Assembly: GCF_963675395.1 (NCBI RefSeq)
Contig: NZ_OY776223.1
Coordinates: 1,674,001 to 1,738,000, forward strand
Direction of reading: 5' to 3'
Length of the DNA stretch: 64,000 nucleotides
From: an uncultured Vibrio sp.
Lineage (GTDB): Bacteria; Pseudomonadota; Gammaproteobacteria; Enterobacterales; Vibrionaceae
The notes under the pieces are model-generated. The model was given only the letters and a program-made list of their open reading frames with translations. It had not been told where the DNA came from and made no database searches. Made by a program: the position numbers and the translations under genes. Positions 25,914 through 34,274 of the stretch are shown here, piece by piece. Numbering within the stretch: position 1 is the stretch's first letter; every line of letters starts with the position of its first letter.

Positions 25914-27128
25914 ATGAAATCATACACAAAATTGTTGGCTTCTCTGGTGTTCATTGCAGGTGCGTACGGCGCGCCTGCTTTCTCCAGCACTCCTGAGTTG
26001 TCTGACAGAACATTCAGAACCGTCAACAAAGTTCAAGAATTGATCGCAACTGAGCAGTATTCAGAAGCCATCTCGAAACTGAACTCGGCATTAAGTAGCA
26101 CCAGCAAACGCCAATACGATCGCGCGGTATTGCTGCAACAGATGGGTTTTTTGTATTCGTTACAAGACAACTACACCAAAGCGATAAAATACTTTGCTGA
26201 TGCGCTTAGTCTAAACGCACTGCCTGTGCCTGTGGCACAACAAGTGCGCTACAGTGTGGCACAACTTTATCTTGCTGAAGGTCAGTTTAAAAACTCCGTC
26301 TCTACCATGAATGAATGGTTCAAAATTGCCGAGACGACTGAAGAAAAACCGCAAGCTCATGCCTACATCACACTGGCGAGTGCTTATATTCAGCTAGAAG
26401 ATTACAAAAACGCGATTCCGCCGACGAAAAAGGCCATCGCAATGAGTAACGACCCTAGTGAATCTTGGTACCAGCTATTGATGTCGGCACACTACGAACT
26501 AAAGCAGTTCAAGAGCGTAGCCGGTGTTTTGAAGATTTTAACCACCAAGTACCCAAAGAATAAGCGTTACTGGACTCAATTATCTGGTATTTACATGGAG
26601 TTAAACCAAGAGCGTAATGCCCTTTCTACTCTGGAGATGGCCTATAAGTTGGGTCTTCTGGAGGACGAAAAAGAGTACCTACGCTTAGTGAACTTCCAGG
26701 CTTATCAAGGCGTACCATTCCGAGCAGCAAAAACGCTTCAAACGGCCTTTGAAGAAGGTCACGTGGAGCGCAATGCAGAGAACTTAGAAAAGCAGGGTAC
26801 CTTCTGGCAGCAAGCACAAGAGCTTGGACGTGCAATCAACGTCTACCAACAAGCTTATAACTTGGCTCCAAAGGCGAAAACTCAAATCAAAATCGCTCGT
26901 CTGATGATTTTAGACAAGCAATATTCAGAAGCGACGAAGTTTACTCAAAACGCCGCACCTGATGCCAAACGCGATCAAAAGGGCGAACTAGCCTACATTC
27001 GTGGCATGGCGTATTTTGAGCTAAACCAGCCAGACAGTGCTCTAAAGGCAATGAAAAGTGCCGCTCAGGCTCCAGACTTGAAAGCCGTCGCGAGCCCTTG
27101 GATCAACTTCTTAGAGACTCAAGGCTAA
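25914..27128 (+). CDS. TPR-repeat periplasmic protein of the TonB cluster
   Basis: 404 residues: a signal peptide (MKSYTKLLASLVFIAGAYG, cleavage near AFS) and then helical tetratricopeptide repeats covering most of the chain. Examples are LLQQMGFLYSLQDNYTKAIK and AYITLASAYIQLEDYKNAI. It starts 12 bases after tonB, behind AAGGAG, and is the last gene before a strong terminator. A TPR protein closes TonB2 clusters in vibrios as well. It probably acts as a scaffold or partner for the motor; there is no catalytic motif. Confidence 0.88.
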   Translation: MKSYTKLLASLVFIAGAYGAPAFSSTPELSDRTFRTVNKVQELIATEQYSEAISKLNSALSSTSKRQYDRAVLLQQMGFLYSLQDNYTKAIKYFADALSLNALPVPVAQQVRYSVAQLYLAEGQFKNSVSTMNEWFKIAETTEEKPQAHAYITLASAYIQLEDYKNAIPPTKKAIAMSNDPSESWYQLLMSAHYELKQFKSVAGVLKILTTKYPKNKRYWTQLSGIYMELNQERNALSTLEMAYKLGLLEDEKEYLRLVNFQAYQGVPFRAAKTLQTAFEEGHVERNAENLEKQGTFWQQAQELGRAINVYQQAYNLAPKAKTQIKIARLMILDKQYSEATKFTQNAAPDAKRDQKGELAYIRGMAYFELNQPDSALKAMKSAAQAPDLKAVASPWINFLETQG

Positions 27129-27174
27129 ACCAAGTCAATGGCCGTAAAATTAAGTGTGAGTCAGTCGCACGCCT

Positions 27175-27200
27175 GGGGAAGTGAAAGCTTCCCCTTTTTT
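27175..27200 (+). terminator. Terminator of the TonB cluster
   Basis: GGGGAAG (27175-27181) pairs with CTTCCCC (27188-27194) and six T's follow, 47 bases after the TPR gene stop. Confidence 0.88.
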
Positions 27201-27265
27201 CCCTCTATTTATTACCTTCTCCATCAGCGTCATTACTAGGAACCCTAAAACCTGAGAATATTTCC

Positions 27266-27397
27266 GTCATTCCGAGGAGCCCTAGCAACATCAGGAATCT
27301 ACTTACAACAACAATGCTGCTGAAGTAAACACGGTTAGTACAGCACACTCGGTTAATAGATCCTGAATCACGCTCCTTCGTCGCTGTTCAGGATGAC
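27266..27397 (-). repeat. Dispersed GTCAT-ended intergenic repeat, copy B (inverted, full length)
   Basis: Read on the minus strand it starts GTCATCCTGAACAGCGACGA and ends CTCCTCGGAATGAC, 132 bases in all. Both end blocks and the internal CCGAGTGTGCTG are shared with copies at 457-553 and 31733-31865. The middle differs. Confidence 0.85.
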
Positions 27398-27430
27398 CAC
27401 TATTTTCAGCGGTAATTTCACTTCCCTGTC

Positions 27431-27526
27431 GTCATTCCGAGGAGCCTCAGCGACATCAGGAATCTGCGTACAACAAGAATGCAGCTGGAGTAAACGCTGT
27501 TAGTGTCAGCATACTCGAGAATAAGT
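27431..27526 (-). repeat. Dispersed repeat, copy C (inverted, partial)
   Basis: The GTCATTCCGAGGAGCC end and the following ATCAGGAATCT block are present, and part of the middle (TGTTAGTGTCAGCATACTCG). The GTCATCCTG end is missing. It lies 33 bases after copy B in the same direction. Confidence 0.7.
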
Positions 27527-27735
27527 GGCTCTTTTATGAGGAGTTAGCACAGCGAGAAAGATCAACTGGCAACAATATAGAGATCATGATACTCTTCGCC
27601 TCCATTTTTCTGGCGGGATTATCACCAATATCCACCCCTTTGGTGGTTAATTCAACAACGCCAGTGCTATCGTTATAAGACTGTCGCGACTTTGCGTCGG
27701 CACTCAATCCATCCAATCAATAGTGGAACAGTACA
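27527..27735. other. gmk upstream region
   Basis: No gene or definite promoter is recognised between the repeats and gmk. A minus-strand frame at 27534-27716 has no family resemblance and no ribosome-binding site. Confidence 0.5.
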
Positions 27736-28359
27736 ATGGGCAAAGGTACTCTCTATATCGTATCTGCACCTAGCGGCGCAGGTAAATCTAGCTTGATCTC
27801 AGCAATGTTGGAGCGTAACCCAACATACGCAATGAAAGTGTCTGTGTCTCACACCACTCGTGACATGCGTCCTGGTGAAGAAAATGGTATCCACTACCAC
27901 TTCGTCGCAAAAGAAGAATTTGAAACTCTCATTGCGCAAGGTGACTTCCTTGAATACGCTGAAGTGTTTGGCAACTACTATGGCACTTCTCGCGTATGGA
28001 TTGAAGAAACGCTAAACAAAGGTATCGACGTATTCCTGGATATCGACTGGCAAGGTGCACGACAAATTCGTCAACAAATGCCTGAAGCAAAAAGCATCTT
28101 CATCCTACCACCATCAAACGGTGAATTAGAACGTCGCCTGAACACTCGTGGTCAAGACAGCGATGAAATCATTGCCAAGCGCATGGCAGAAGCTAAGTCA
28201 GAAATCTCGCATTACAATGAATACGATTACGTGATTGTAAACGACGACTTCGATACAGCATTGGTGGATTTTAAAGCCATTCTTCGCGCAGAAAGATTGA
28301 AGGAAGAAAAGCAAGCTGCTAAATATAAAGGTATGCTTGACGCGTTGTTAGCAGAGTAA
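27736..28359 (+). CDS. gmk: Guanylate kinase
   Basis: Phosphorylates GMP to GDP in the cytoplasm, feeding GTP and (p)ppGpp pools. The 207-residue length is normal. The P-loop is [11 protein letters not shown] (10-20), followed by the guanylate kinase signature around [13 protein letters not shown] and the GMP-binding [12 protein letters not shown]. It begins the conserved gmk-rpoZ-spoT-trmH-recG-xanP order. Confidence 0.98.
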   Translation: MGKGTLYIVSAPSGAGKSSLISAMLERNPTYAMKVSVSHTTRDMRPGEENGIHYHFVAKEEFETLIAQGDFLEYAEVFGNYYGTSRVWIEETLNKGIDVFLDIDWQGARQIRQQMPEAKSIFILPPSNGELERRLNTRGQDSDEIIAKRMAEAKSEISHYNEYDYVIVNDDFDTALVDFKAILRAERLKEEKQAAKYKGMLDALLAE

Positions 28360-28402
28360 CTTCAATAGAAAGTCACGCTGTAATGCACAAAGAATTTTTG
28401 CC

Positions 28403-28432
28403 TCTTTACGCCCATTTTTTCGCAGTAAAGAG
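28403..28432. other. Inverted repeat in the gmk-rpoZ gap
   Basis: CTCTTTAC and GTAAAGAG form an 8-bp stem with a 14-base loop. There is no strong T-run after it, so it may be an RNA structure or weak terminator. Confidence 0.35.
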
Positions 28433-28554
28433 CAGACAATAAAACCTCGGAGAAAGCCCACATGCTGTGGCCTGTCTAATTGCTAGTAAATAAAGCAGTT
28501 AGGCTGTATACTTTCTCGTCATTCTAATATTTTAGTTAACTATTTGGAGTCCTC

Positions 28555-28827
28555 ATGGCACGCGTAACTGTTCAAGACGCTGTTGAAAAAGTTGGCAACC
28601 GTTTCGACCTAGTACTGATTGCGGCTCGCCGCGCTCGTCAAATGCAAACTGGCGGTAAAGATGCACTAGTGCCAGAAGAGAACGATAAGCCAACGGTTAT
28701 CGCGCTTCGCGAAATCGAAGAAGGTTTAATCACGAAAGAAGTTCTGGACGCTCGTGAACGTCAAGAACAACAAGAGCAAGAAGCGGCAGAGCTAGCGGCA
28801 GTAAGCAGCATCGCTCACAACCGTTAA
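28555..28827 (+). CDS. rpoZ: RNA polymerase omega subunit
   Basis: The 90-residue protein starts [20 protein letters not shown], the diagnostic omega N-terminus, and continues [20 protein letters not shown]. Omega supports assembly of RNA polymerase and forms part of a ppGpp-binding site. The ATG follows TTGGAGTCCTC. It lies 39 bases before spoT, probably in one operon. Confidence 0.98.
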   Translation: MARVTVQDAVEKVGNRFDLVLIAARRARQMQTGGKDALVPEENDKPTVIALREIEEGLITKEVLDARERQEQQEQEAAELAAVSSIAHNR

Positions 28828-28866
28828 TTCTGACTCGAGAATTCAACAACCTCCCGGGCCTATAAT

Positions 28867-30987
28867 TTGTATCTATTCGATAGCCTCAAAGACGTTGCCC
28901 AAGAATACCTAACAGAGCCTCAGATTGAGGCTCTGCGTCAATCTTATGTGGTAGCGCGAGATGCCCATGAAGGGCAAACCCGTTCTAGCGGTGAACCATA
29001 CATCATCCACCCTGTCGCTGTGTCTCGAATCCTGGCAGAAATGCGTCTGGATATTGAAACCCTCCAAGCCGCTCTATTGCATGACGTCATCGAAGATTGT
29101 GACGTCAGCAAAGAAGATCTCGAAGAGCAATTCGGTAACACCGTGGCTGAGCTGGTTGATGGTGTATCTAAACTGGACAAACTCAAATTCCGTGACAGGA
29201 AAGAGGCTCAGGCTGAGAACTTTCGTAAGATGGTTCTGGCTATGGTGCAAGACATCCGCGTAATTCTGATCAAACTGGCCGACCGAACGCACAACATGCG
29301 TACGCTTGGCGCGCTTCGACCAGATAAAAAACGCCGTATCGCCCGTGAAACCCTAGAAATCTATTCACCACTGGCTCATCGTCTTGGTATTCACAATATC
29401 AAAACAGAGCTGGAAGAATTAGGTTTTGAAGCGCTTTACCCGAACCGTTATCGCGTTCTTAAAGAAGTGGTCAAAACGGCACGTGGTAATCGTAAAGAGA
29501 TGATCCAACGCATCCACAGTGAGATCGAAGGTCGCCTACAAGATGTCGGCCTGAGTTCACGTGTTGTGGGTCGTGAGAAGAATCTGTTCTCTATCTATAA
29601 CAAGATGAAAACCAAAGAGCAGCGCTTCCACACCATCATGGATATCTACGCATTCCGAGTGGTTGTCGATACCTCTGATACCTGTTATCGCGTACTGGGT
29701 CAGGTGCACAGCTTATACAAGCCACGCCCGGGCCGCATGAAAGATTACATCGCGGTACCAAAAGCGAACGGTTACCAATCTCTGCATACTTCTATGGTCG
29801 GCCCTCATGGTGTTCCGGTCGAAGTACAGATTCGTACGGAAGATATGGATCAAATGGCGGATAAAGGTGTTGCTGCGCACTGGTCTTACAAAGACAAAGG
29901 CGACAAGTCTGGCACAACGGCGCAAGTGAAAGCTCAGCGCTGGATGCAAAGCCTGCTTGAATTGCAGCAAAGCGCGGGTAACTCATTCGAATTCATTGAA
30001 AACGTAAAATCGGATCTGTTCCCAGACGAGATTTACGTCTTCACACCAAAAGGACGTATCGTCGAGTTACCGCTTGGTGCGACGGCAGTCGACTTCGCCT
30101 ACGCAGTCCATACGGATGTCGGTAACTCTTGTGTTGGTGCTCGTGTTGACCGTAACCCTTACCCACTGAGTAAGGCACTGAAAAACGGTCAAACGGTCGA
30201 GATCATCAGTGCGCCGGGCGCTCGTCCGAATGCCGCTTGGCTGAACTATGTGGTGACTTCTCGTGCCCGTACCAAGATCCGTCAGGTTCTGAAGACCATG
30301 CGTCGTGAAGAATCAATCACGCTTGGGCGACGCTTATTGAATCACGCACTTGGTCGCCACTCTATTGACTCGATTTACCCAGAAAACGTCCAGGAAGTCC
30401 TGACTGACCTTCGTTTGGAAAGTACCGATGACTTGTTGGCTGCGATTGGTTTGGGTGAGTTAATGAGTATCGTCATTGCCCGTCGTCTGCTTGGTGATAC
30501 CGAAGAGCTGACCACAACCAGTTCGATTCCAGGCGATTCGAAGAAAAAGCTGCCAATCCGTGGCGCGGAAGGGCTATTGCTGACGTTTGCAAACTGTTGC
30601 CACCCGATTCCGGATGATCACATTATTGCGCACGTATCACCGGGTCGTGGTCTGGTTGTTCACCGCGAAACTTGTCCAAACGTTCGTGGTTACCAGAAAG
30701 AGCCGGATCGCTACATGGCCGTTGCCTGGTCTGACGATTACGATAAAGAGTTCATCGCCGAGCTCAAAGTCGATATGCTCAACCATCAAGGTGCGCTCGC
30801 TGAGCTTACCAACGTGATTTCGAAAACAGGCTCGAACATCCATGGCCTGTCAACGGAAGAGCGAGATGGTCGCCTGTATACCGTCACGGTACTGCTGACC
30901 ACCAAAGATCGTGTTCATCTTGCTAGTATCATGCGAAAAATCAAAACGATGCCTCAGGCGACTCGAGTCAGACGCAGAAGAAAATAA
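28867..30987 (+). CDS. spoT: Bifunctional (p)ppGpp synthetase/hydrolase SpoT
   Basis: Makes and degrades the stringent-response alarmone. 706 residues. The start is TTG (28867), as in E. coli spoT; the protein begins YLFDSLKDVAQEYL after the initiator. The hydrolase HD motif is HDVIED (72-77) and the synthetase region includes RVVVDTSDTCYRVLG and KDYIAVPKANGYQSLHT. A TGS domain is near residues 385-448 and a C-terminal ACT domain near 628-706. The hydrolase residues are intact, which separates it from RelA. Confidence 0.97.
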   Translation: MYLFDSLKDVAQEYLTEPQIEALRQSYVVARDAHEGQTRSSGEPYIIHPVAVSRILAEMRLDIETLQAALLHDVIEDCDVSKEDLEEQFGNTVAELVDGVSKLDKLKFRDRKEAQAENFRKMVLAMVQDIRVILIKLADRTHNMRTLGALRPDKKRRIARETLEIYSPLAHRLGIHNIKTELEELGFEALYPNRYRVLKEVVKTARGNRKEMIQRIHSEIEGRLQDVGLSSRVVGREKNLFSIYNKMKTKEQRFHTIMDIYAFRVVVDTSDTCYRVLGQVHSLYKPRPGRMKDYIAVPKANGYQSLHTSMVGPHGVPVEVQIRTEDMDQMADKGVAAHWSYKDKGDKSGTTAQVKAQRWMQSLLELQQSAGNSFEFIENVKSDLFPDEIYVFTPKGRIVELPLGATAVDFAYAVHTDVGNSCVGARVDRNPYPLSKALKNGQTVEIISAPGARPNAAWLNYVVTSRARTKIRQVLKTMRREESITLGRRLLNHALGRHSIDSIYPENVQEVLTDLRLESTDDLLAAIGLGELMSIVIARRLLGDTEELTTTSSIPGDSKKKLPIRGAEGLLLTFANCCHPIPDDHIIAHVSPGRGLVVHRETCPNVRGYQKEPDRYMAVAWSDDYDKEFIAELKVDMLNHQGALAELTNVISKTGSNIHGLSTEERDGRLYTVTVLLTTKDRVHLASIMRKIKTMPQATRVRRRRK

Positions 30988-30992
30988 CCTCC

Positions 30993-31026
30993 ATCGCCAC
31001 TTACCCCACTAGGTGGCGATTTTTTA
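30993..31026 (+). terminator. Terminator-like hairpin between spoT and trmH
   Basis: ATCGCCAC (30993-31000) pairs with GTGGCGAT (31013-31020) and six T's follow directly. The trmH ATG is only 14 bases downstream, so some read-through is probably needed for trmH expression. Confidence 0.75.
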
Positions 31027-31039
31027 TGTACCTATCACT

Positions 31040-31723
31040 ATGAATCTAGAACGCTACCACCGTATCCACCAAGTCCTGAAAGCACGCCAGACCGACCTGA
31101 CCTTATGCCTGGAAGAAGTGCACAAACCGAATAACGTCTCAGCGGTTATCCGCACTGCCGATGCAACTGGCCTGCACAAAGTCCACGCGATTTGGCCAGA
31201 TAAGATGCGCACCTTAAGCCACACTTCTGCTGGCGCCCGTAACTGGGTAGAAGTGGATACTCACGATTCTATCAAAAACGCCGTAACAGAATTAAAAGCA
31301 CAAGGAATGCAGGTGCTGGTGACGAACCTGTCAGAGACAGCGGTCGACTTCCGTGAAATCGACTACACCAAGCCTACCGCTATCATTTTAGGCAGTGAGA
31401 AAGTAGGCGCTTCAGAACAAGCGAAGCAGCTCGCTGACCAAGACATCATCGTCCCAATGGTTGGTATGGTGCAGTCGCTCAATGTTTCTGTCGCAAGTGC
31501 GGTGATTCTATATGAAGCCCAGCGTCAGCGTGAAGCCGCCGGTATGTACACACGCGAGGAAAGCGCGCTGCCAAAAGAGACCATTAACCGAATTCTGTTT
31601 GAACGTGGTCACCCGGTGCTGGCTAAAGTTGCCAAACGTAAAGGCCTCGCTTATCCGCCACTCGACGATGAGGGTCAAATCATCGCCGGTGAGGCATGGT
31701 GGAAAGAGATGCAAAGCAAGTAA
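31040..31723 (+). CDS. trmH: tRNA (guanosine-18-2'-O)-methyltransferase
   Basis: A SPOUT-class enzyme that methylates the ribose of G18 in the tRNA D-loop. The ATG at 31040 (MNLERYHRIHQVLKAR) gives 227 residues. An in-frame GTG at 31013 lies inside the preceding terminator and is rejected. Signature blocks are VHKPNNVSAVIRTADATG, ILGSEKVGAS and the SPOUT motif 3 MVGMVQSLNVSVASAVILYE. The start lacks an obvious Shine-Dalgarno sequence. Confidence 0.96.
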   Translation: MNLERYHRIHQVLKARQTDLTLCLEEVHKPNNVSAVIRTADATGLHKVHAIWPDKMRTLSHTSAGARNWVEVDTHDSIKNAVTELKAQGMQVLVTNLSETAVDFREIDYTKPTAIILGSEKVGASEQAKQLADQDIIVPMVGMVQSLNVSVASAVILYEAQRQREAAGMYTREESALPKETINRILFERGHPVLAKVAKRKGLAYPPLDDEGQIIAGEAWWKEMQSK

Positions 31724-31732
31724 CAGACTTTC

Positions 31733-31865
31733 GTCATCCTGAACAGCGACGAAGGAGCGTGATTCAGGATCTAATTCCCGAGTGTGCTGATGCTGATAGT
31801 GTTAACATCAACGACATACTTGCTGGAAATAGATTCCTGATGTCGCTAAGGCTCCTCGGAATGAC
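31733..31865 (+). repeat. Dispersed GTCAT-ended intergenic repeat, copy D (full length)
   Basis: 133 bases from GTCATCCTGAACAGC to CTCCTCGGAATGAC, starting nine bases after the trmH stop codon. The end arms can fold separately (ATCCTGAA with TTCAGGAT; ATTCC with GGAAT). Confidence 0.85.
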
Positions 31866-31974
31866 AGCTTATCAGTCAAATCATGACACTAACTAAAGCA
31901 TGACTATTTTTTCCTGTACAAAAACACAGCTCCATGGTTAACATATTGCAATGTTAACCATTTTTGAGCCTTCT

Positions 31975-34056
31975 ATGTCTGCCCAACTGCTATCTGCTGT
32001 TCCATTAACTTCCCTTTCAGGGGTTGGCGCGAAAGTCGCAGAAAAACTGGCCAAAGTCGGCTTGCATTCGGTTCAGGATTTACTGTTCCATCTGCCACTT
32101 CGTTACGAAGATCGCACCCGTATTTATCCTATCGCAAAGCTCCATGCTGGACTGTGGGCGGCGGTACAAGGCAAGGTGATGGCTGTGGATACCATTTTTG
32201 GTAAACGCAAAATGCTCACAGTAAAAATTAGTGACGGCAATGGCACGATTACGCTGCGCTTTTTTAATTTTACCGCGGCAATGAAGAACAATTTTTCTCA
32301 AGGTAAGTTAGTGCACGCTTACGGAGAAATAAAGCGTGGTGGAATGGGATTAGAAATCGTCCACCCAGATTACAAGTTCTATGTCAGCGAACAAAAACCG
32401 GATGTAGAACAAAGCCTGACGCCGGTTTATCCCACCACAGATGGTCTAAGGCAAATCACTCTGCGTAACCTGACCGAGCAGGCGTTGGCGCTACTTGATA
32501 AAGCCGCGGTGCAAGAGTTGCTGCCTGCGGGTTTATACAACCACCAGATCACCATGTCTCAGGCGCTACATACCATTCACCGACCGCCACCAACCATCAA
32601 CTTGGATGAGTTCGATGAAGGTAAACACCCGGCACAAATTCGCTTGATCATGGAAGAACTGCTGGCACAGAACCTTTCTATGCTGGCGGTACGCAGTAAA
32701 GGACAACAAGATATCGCGCTGCCACTTGCGCCCTGTCAAAAGCTGAAAAACCAGCTGCTGGAACAACTGCCGTTTTCACCAACCAATGCTCAGGATCGAG
32801 TGGTAAAAGAGATTGAGACCGATCTGGAAAAGCCCCACCCGATGATGCGCCTTGTTCAAGGGGATGTTGGCTCAGGGAAAACACTCGTCGCGGCACTGGC
32901 TGCGGTTCGCGCTATCGAGCACGGTTATCAGGTCGCACTAATGGCACCCACTGAGCTGCTTGCGGAGCAACACGCCATCAACTTTGCGAATTGGTTTGAA
33001 TCAATGGGCATTCAGGTGGGCTGGCTGGCAGGTAAGTTAAAGGGTAAAGCCAAAGAAGCCGAACTCGCACGTATTGCCAGCGGTGAAGTTAAAATGGTAG
33101 TGGGTACTCACGCCTTGTTTCAGGAGCATGTTGAATTCCATCATCTGGCACTGGTGATTATTGATGAACAGCACCGCTTTGGCGTCCACCAGCGATTAGA
33201 GTTACGTGAGAAAGGGGCCAAACAAGGCGCTTATCCACATCAGCTCATCATGACCGCTACCCCTATCCCGCGAACCTTAGCGATGACCGCTTACGCCGAT
33301 TTGGAAACCTCAGTAATTGACGAATTACCACCGGGCCGAACTCCGATTCAAACCGTAGCAATTCCCGATACAAAACGCGATGACATCGTGGAACGAGTTC
33401 GCCATGCCTGTCTCAACGAAGGTAAGCAAGCCTATTGGGTGTGTACACTGATTGATGAGTCTGAGGTATTGGAGGCACAAGCTGCCGCTGATACTGCTGA
33501 AGAACTGCAACGCAAGCTACCTGATGTAAAAATTGGTTTGGTTCATGGCCGTATGAAGCCAGCGGAAAAACAAGCGGTGATGCAGGATTTTAAAGACAAC
33601 AAACTGCACCTACTTGTTGCTACGACAGTCATAGAAGTTGGTGTAGACGTACCCAACTCAAGCCTGATGATCATCGAAAACCCGGAGAGACTCGGTTTAG
33701 CTCAGCTCCACCAGCTAAGAGGCCGAGTTGGACGAGGCTCCGTCGCCAGCCACTGCGTTCTGCTTTATCACGCACCATTGTCCAAAACCGCGCAAAAGCG
33801 TCTCGGGGTTCTGCGTGAAAGCAACGATGGCTTTGTGATTGCGCAGAAGGATTTGGAAATCCGTGGCCCTGGTGAATTATTAGGTACCAAGCAAACAGGT
33901 CTGGCAGATTTTAGAATTGCGGATTTGGTTCGTGATCAGCGCTTAATACCCGAAGTTCAACGCATAGCGCGCCATATCCACGACAATTACCCTACTAATG
34001 CCACTGCGATTATCGACCGTTGGTTAGGTGAACGGGATATTTACTCCAAAGCTTAA
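31975..34056 (+). CDS. recG: ATP-dependent DNA helicase RecG
   Basis: Remodels stalled replication forks and branched recombination intermediates. The ATG at 31975 (MSAQLLSAVPLTSLSGVGAK) gives 693 residues, equal to E. coli RecG; an ATG eight codons upstream is in frame but unneeded. A wedge/OB domain occupies the first 150 or so residues. Helicase motifs follow: I GDVGSGKT, II DEQHRFG, III TATPIPRT, and VI around RGRVGRG. The C-terminus DIYSKA is typical. Confidence 0.98.
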   Translation: MSAQLLSAVPLTSLSGVGAKVAEKLAKVGLHSVQDLLFHLPLRYEDRTRIYPIAKLHAGLWAAVQGKVMAVDTIFGKRKMLTVKISDGNGTITLRFFNFTAAMKNNFSQGKLVHAYGEIKRGGMGLEIVHPDYKFYVSEQKPDVEQSLTPVYPTTDGLRQITLRNLTEQALALLDKAAVQELLPAGLYNHQITMSQALHTIHRPPPTINLDEFDEGKHPAQIRLIMEELLAQNLSMLAVRSKGQQDIALPLAPCQKLKNQLLEQLPFSPTNAQDRVVKEIETDLEKPHPMMRLVQGDVGSGKTLVAALAAVRAIEHGYQVALMAPTELLAEQHAINFANWFESMGIQVGWLAGKLKGKAKEAELARIASGEVKMVVGTHALFQEHVEFHHLALVIIDEQHRFGVHQRLELREKGAKQGAYPHQLIMTATPIPRTLAMTAYADLETSVIDELPPGRTPIQTVAIPDTKRDDIVERVRHACLNEGKQAYWVCTLIDESEVLEAQAAADTAEELQRKLPDVKIGLVHGRMKPAEKQAVMQDFKDNKLHLLVATTVIEVGVDVPNSSLMIIENPERLGLAQLHQLRGRVGRGSVASHCVLLYHAPLSKTAQKRLGVLRESNDGFVIAQKDLEIRGPGELLGTKQTGLADFRIADLVRDQRLIPEVQRIARHIHDNYPTNATAIIDRWLGERDIYSKA

Positions 34057-34094
34057 GCTTAAAATTGTCCGATTAACTGATTATCAACGCCCCA

Positions 34095-34110
34095 TGGCAA
34101 TCGTTTGCTT
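34095..34110 (+). promoter_or_regulatory. PurR-like operator upstream of xanP
   Basis: TGGCAATCGTTTGCTT matches 12 of 16 positions of the PurR consensus, including the whole GCAANCGTTTGC core. It overlaps the -35 element of the xanP promoter, a position that would block RNA polymerase when purine bases are plentiful. Confidence 0.65.
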
Positions 34111-34132
34111 TTTAAATAAATCACTCTATAAT
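34105..34132 (+). promoter_or_regulatory. xanP promoter
   Basis: TTGCTT (34105-34110), a 16-base spacer and a perfect TATAAT (34127-34132). The start site would fall near 34139, leaving a leader of about 135 bases. Confidence 0.65.
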
Positions 34133-34274
34133 CGCGCACAAAATTAGGGTATTTACCCCAACCAATCTGAGTTGACACTAATTAACAGCAATCACAGATC
34201 AAAACGTCAGCTCCTCCTAGTACTCCCATTCAGCGAGCGCTGGGTAATAAATATTGCGACAAGCGAGACAAACC

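Noticed and set aside
27534..27716. Minus-strand 60-codon frame before gmk
   Set aside because: Overlaps the expected gmk promoter region, no ribosome-binding site, no recognisable features.
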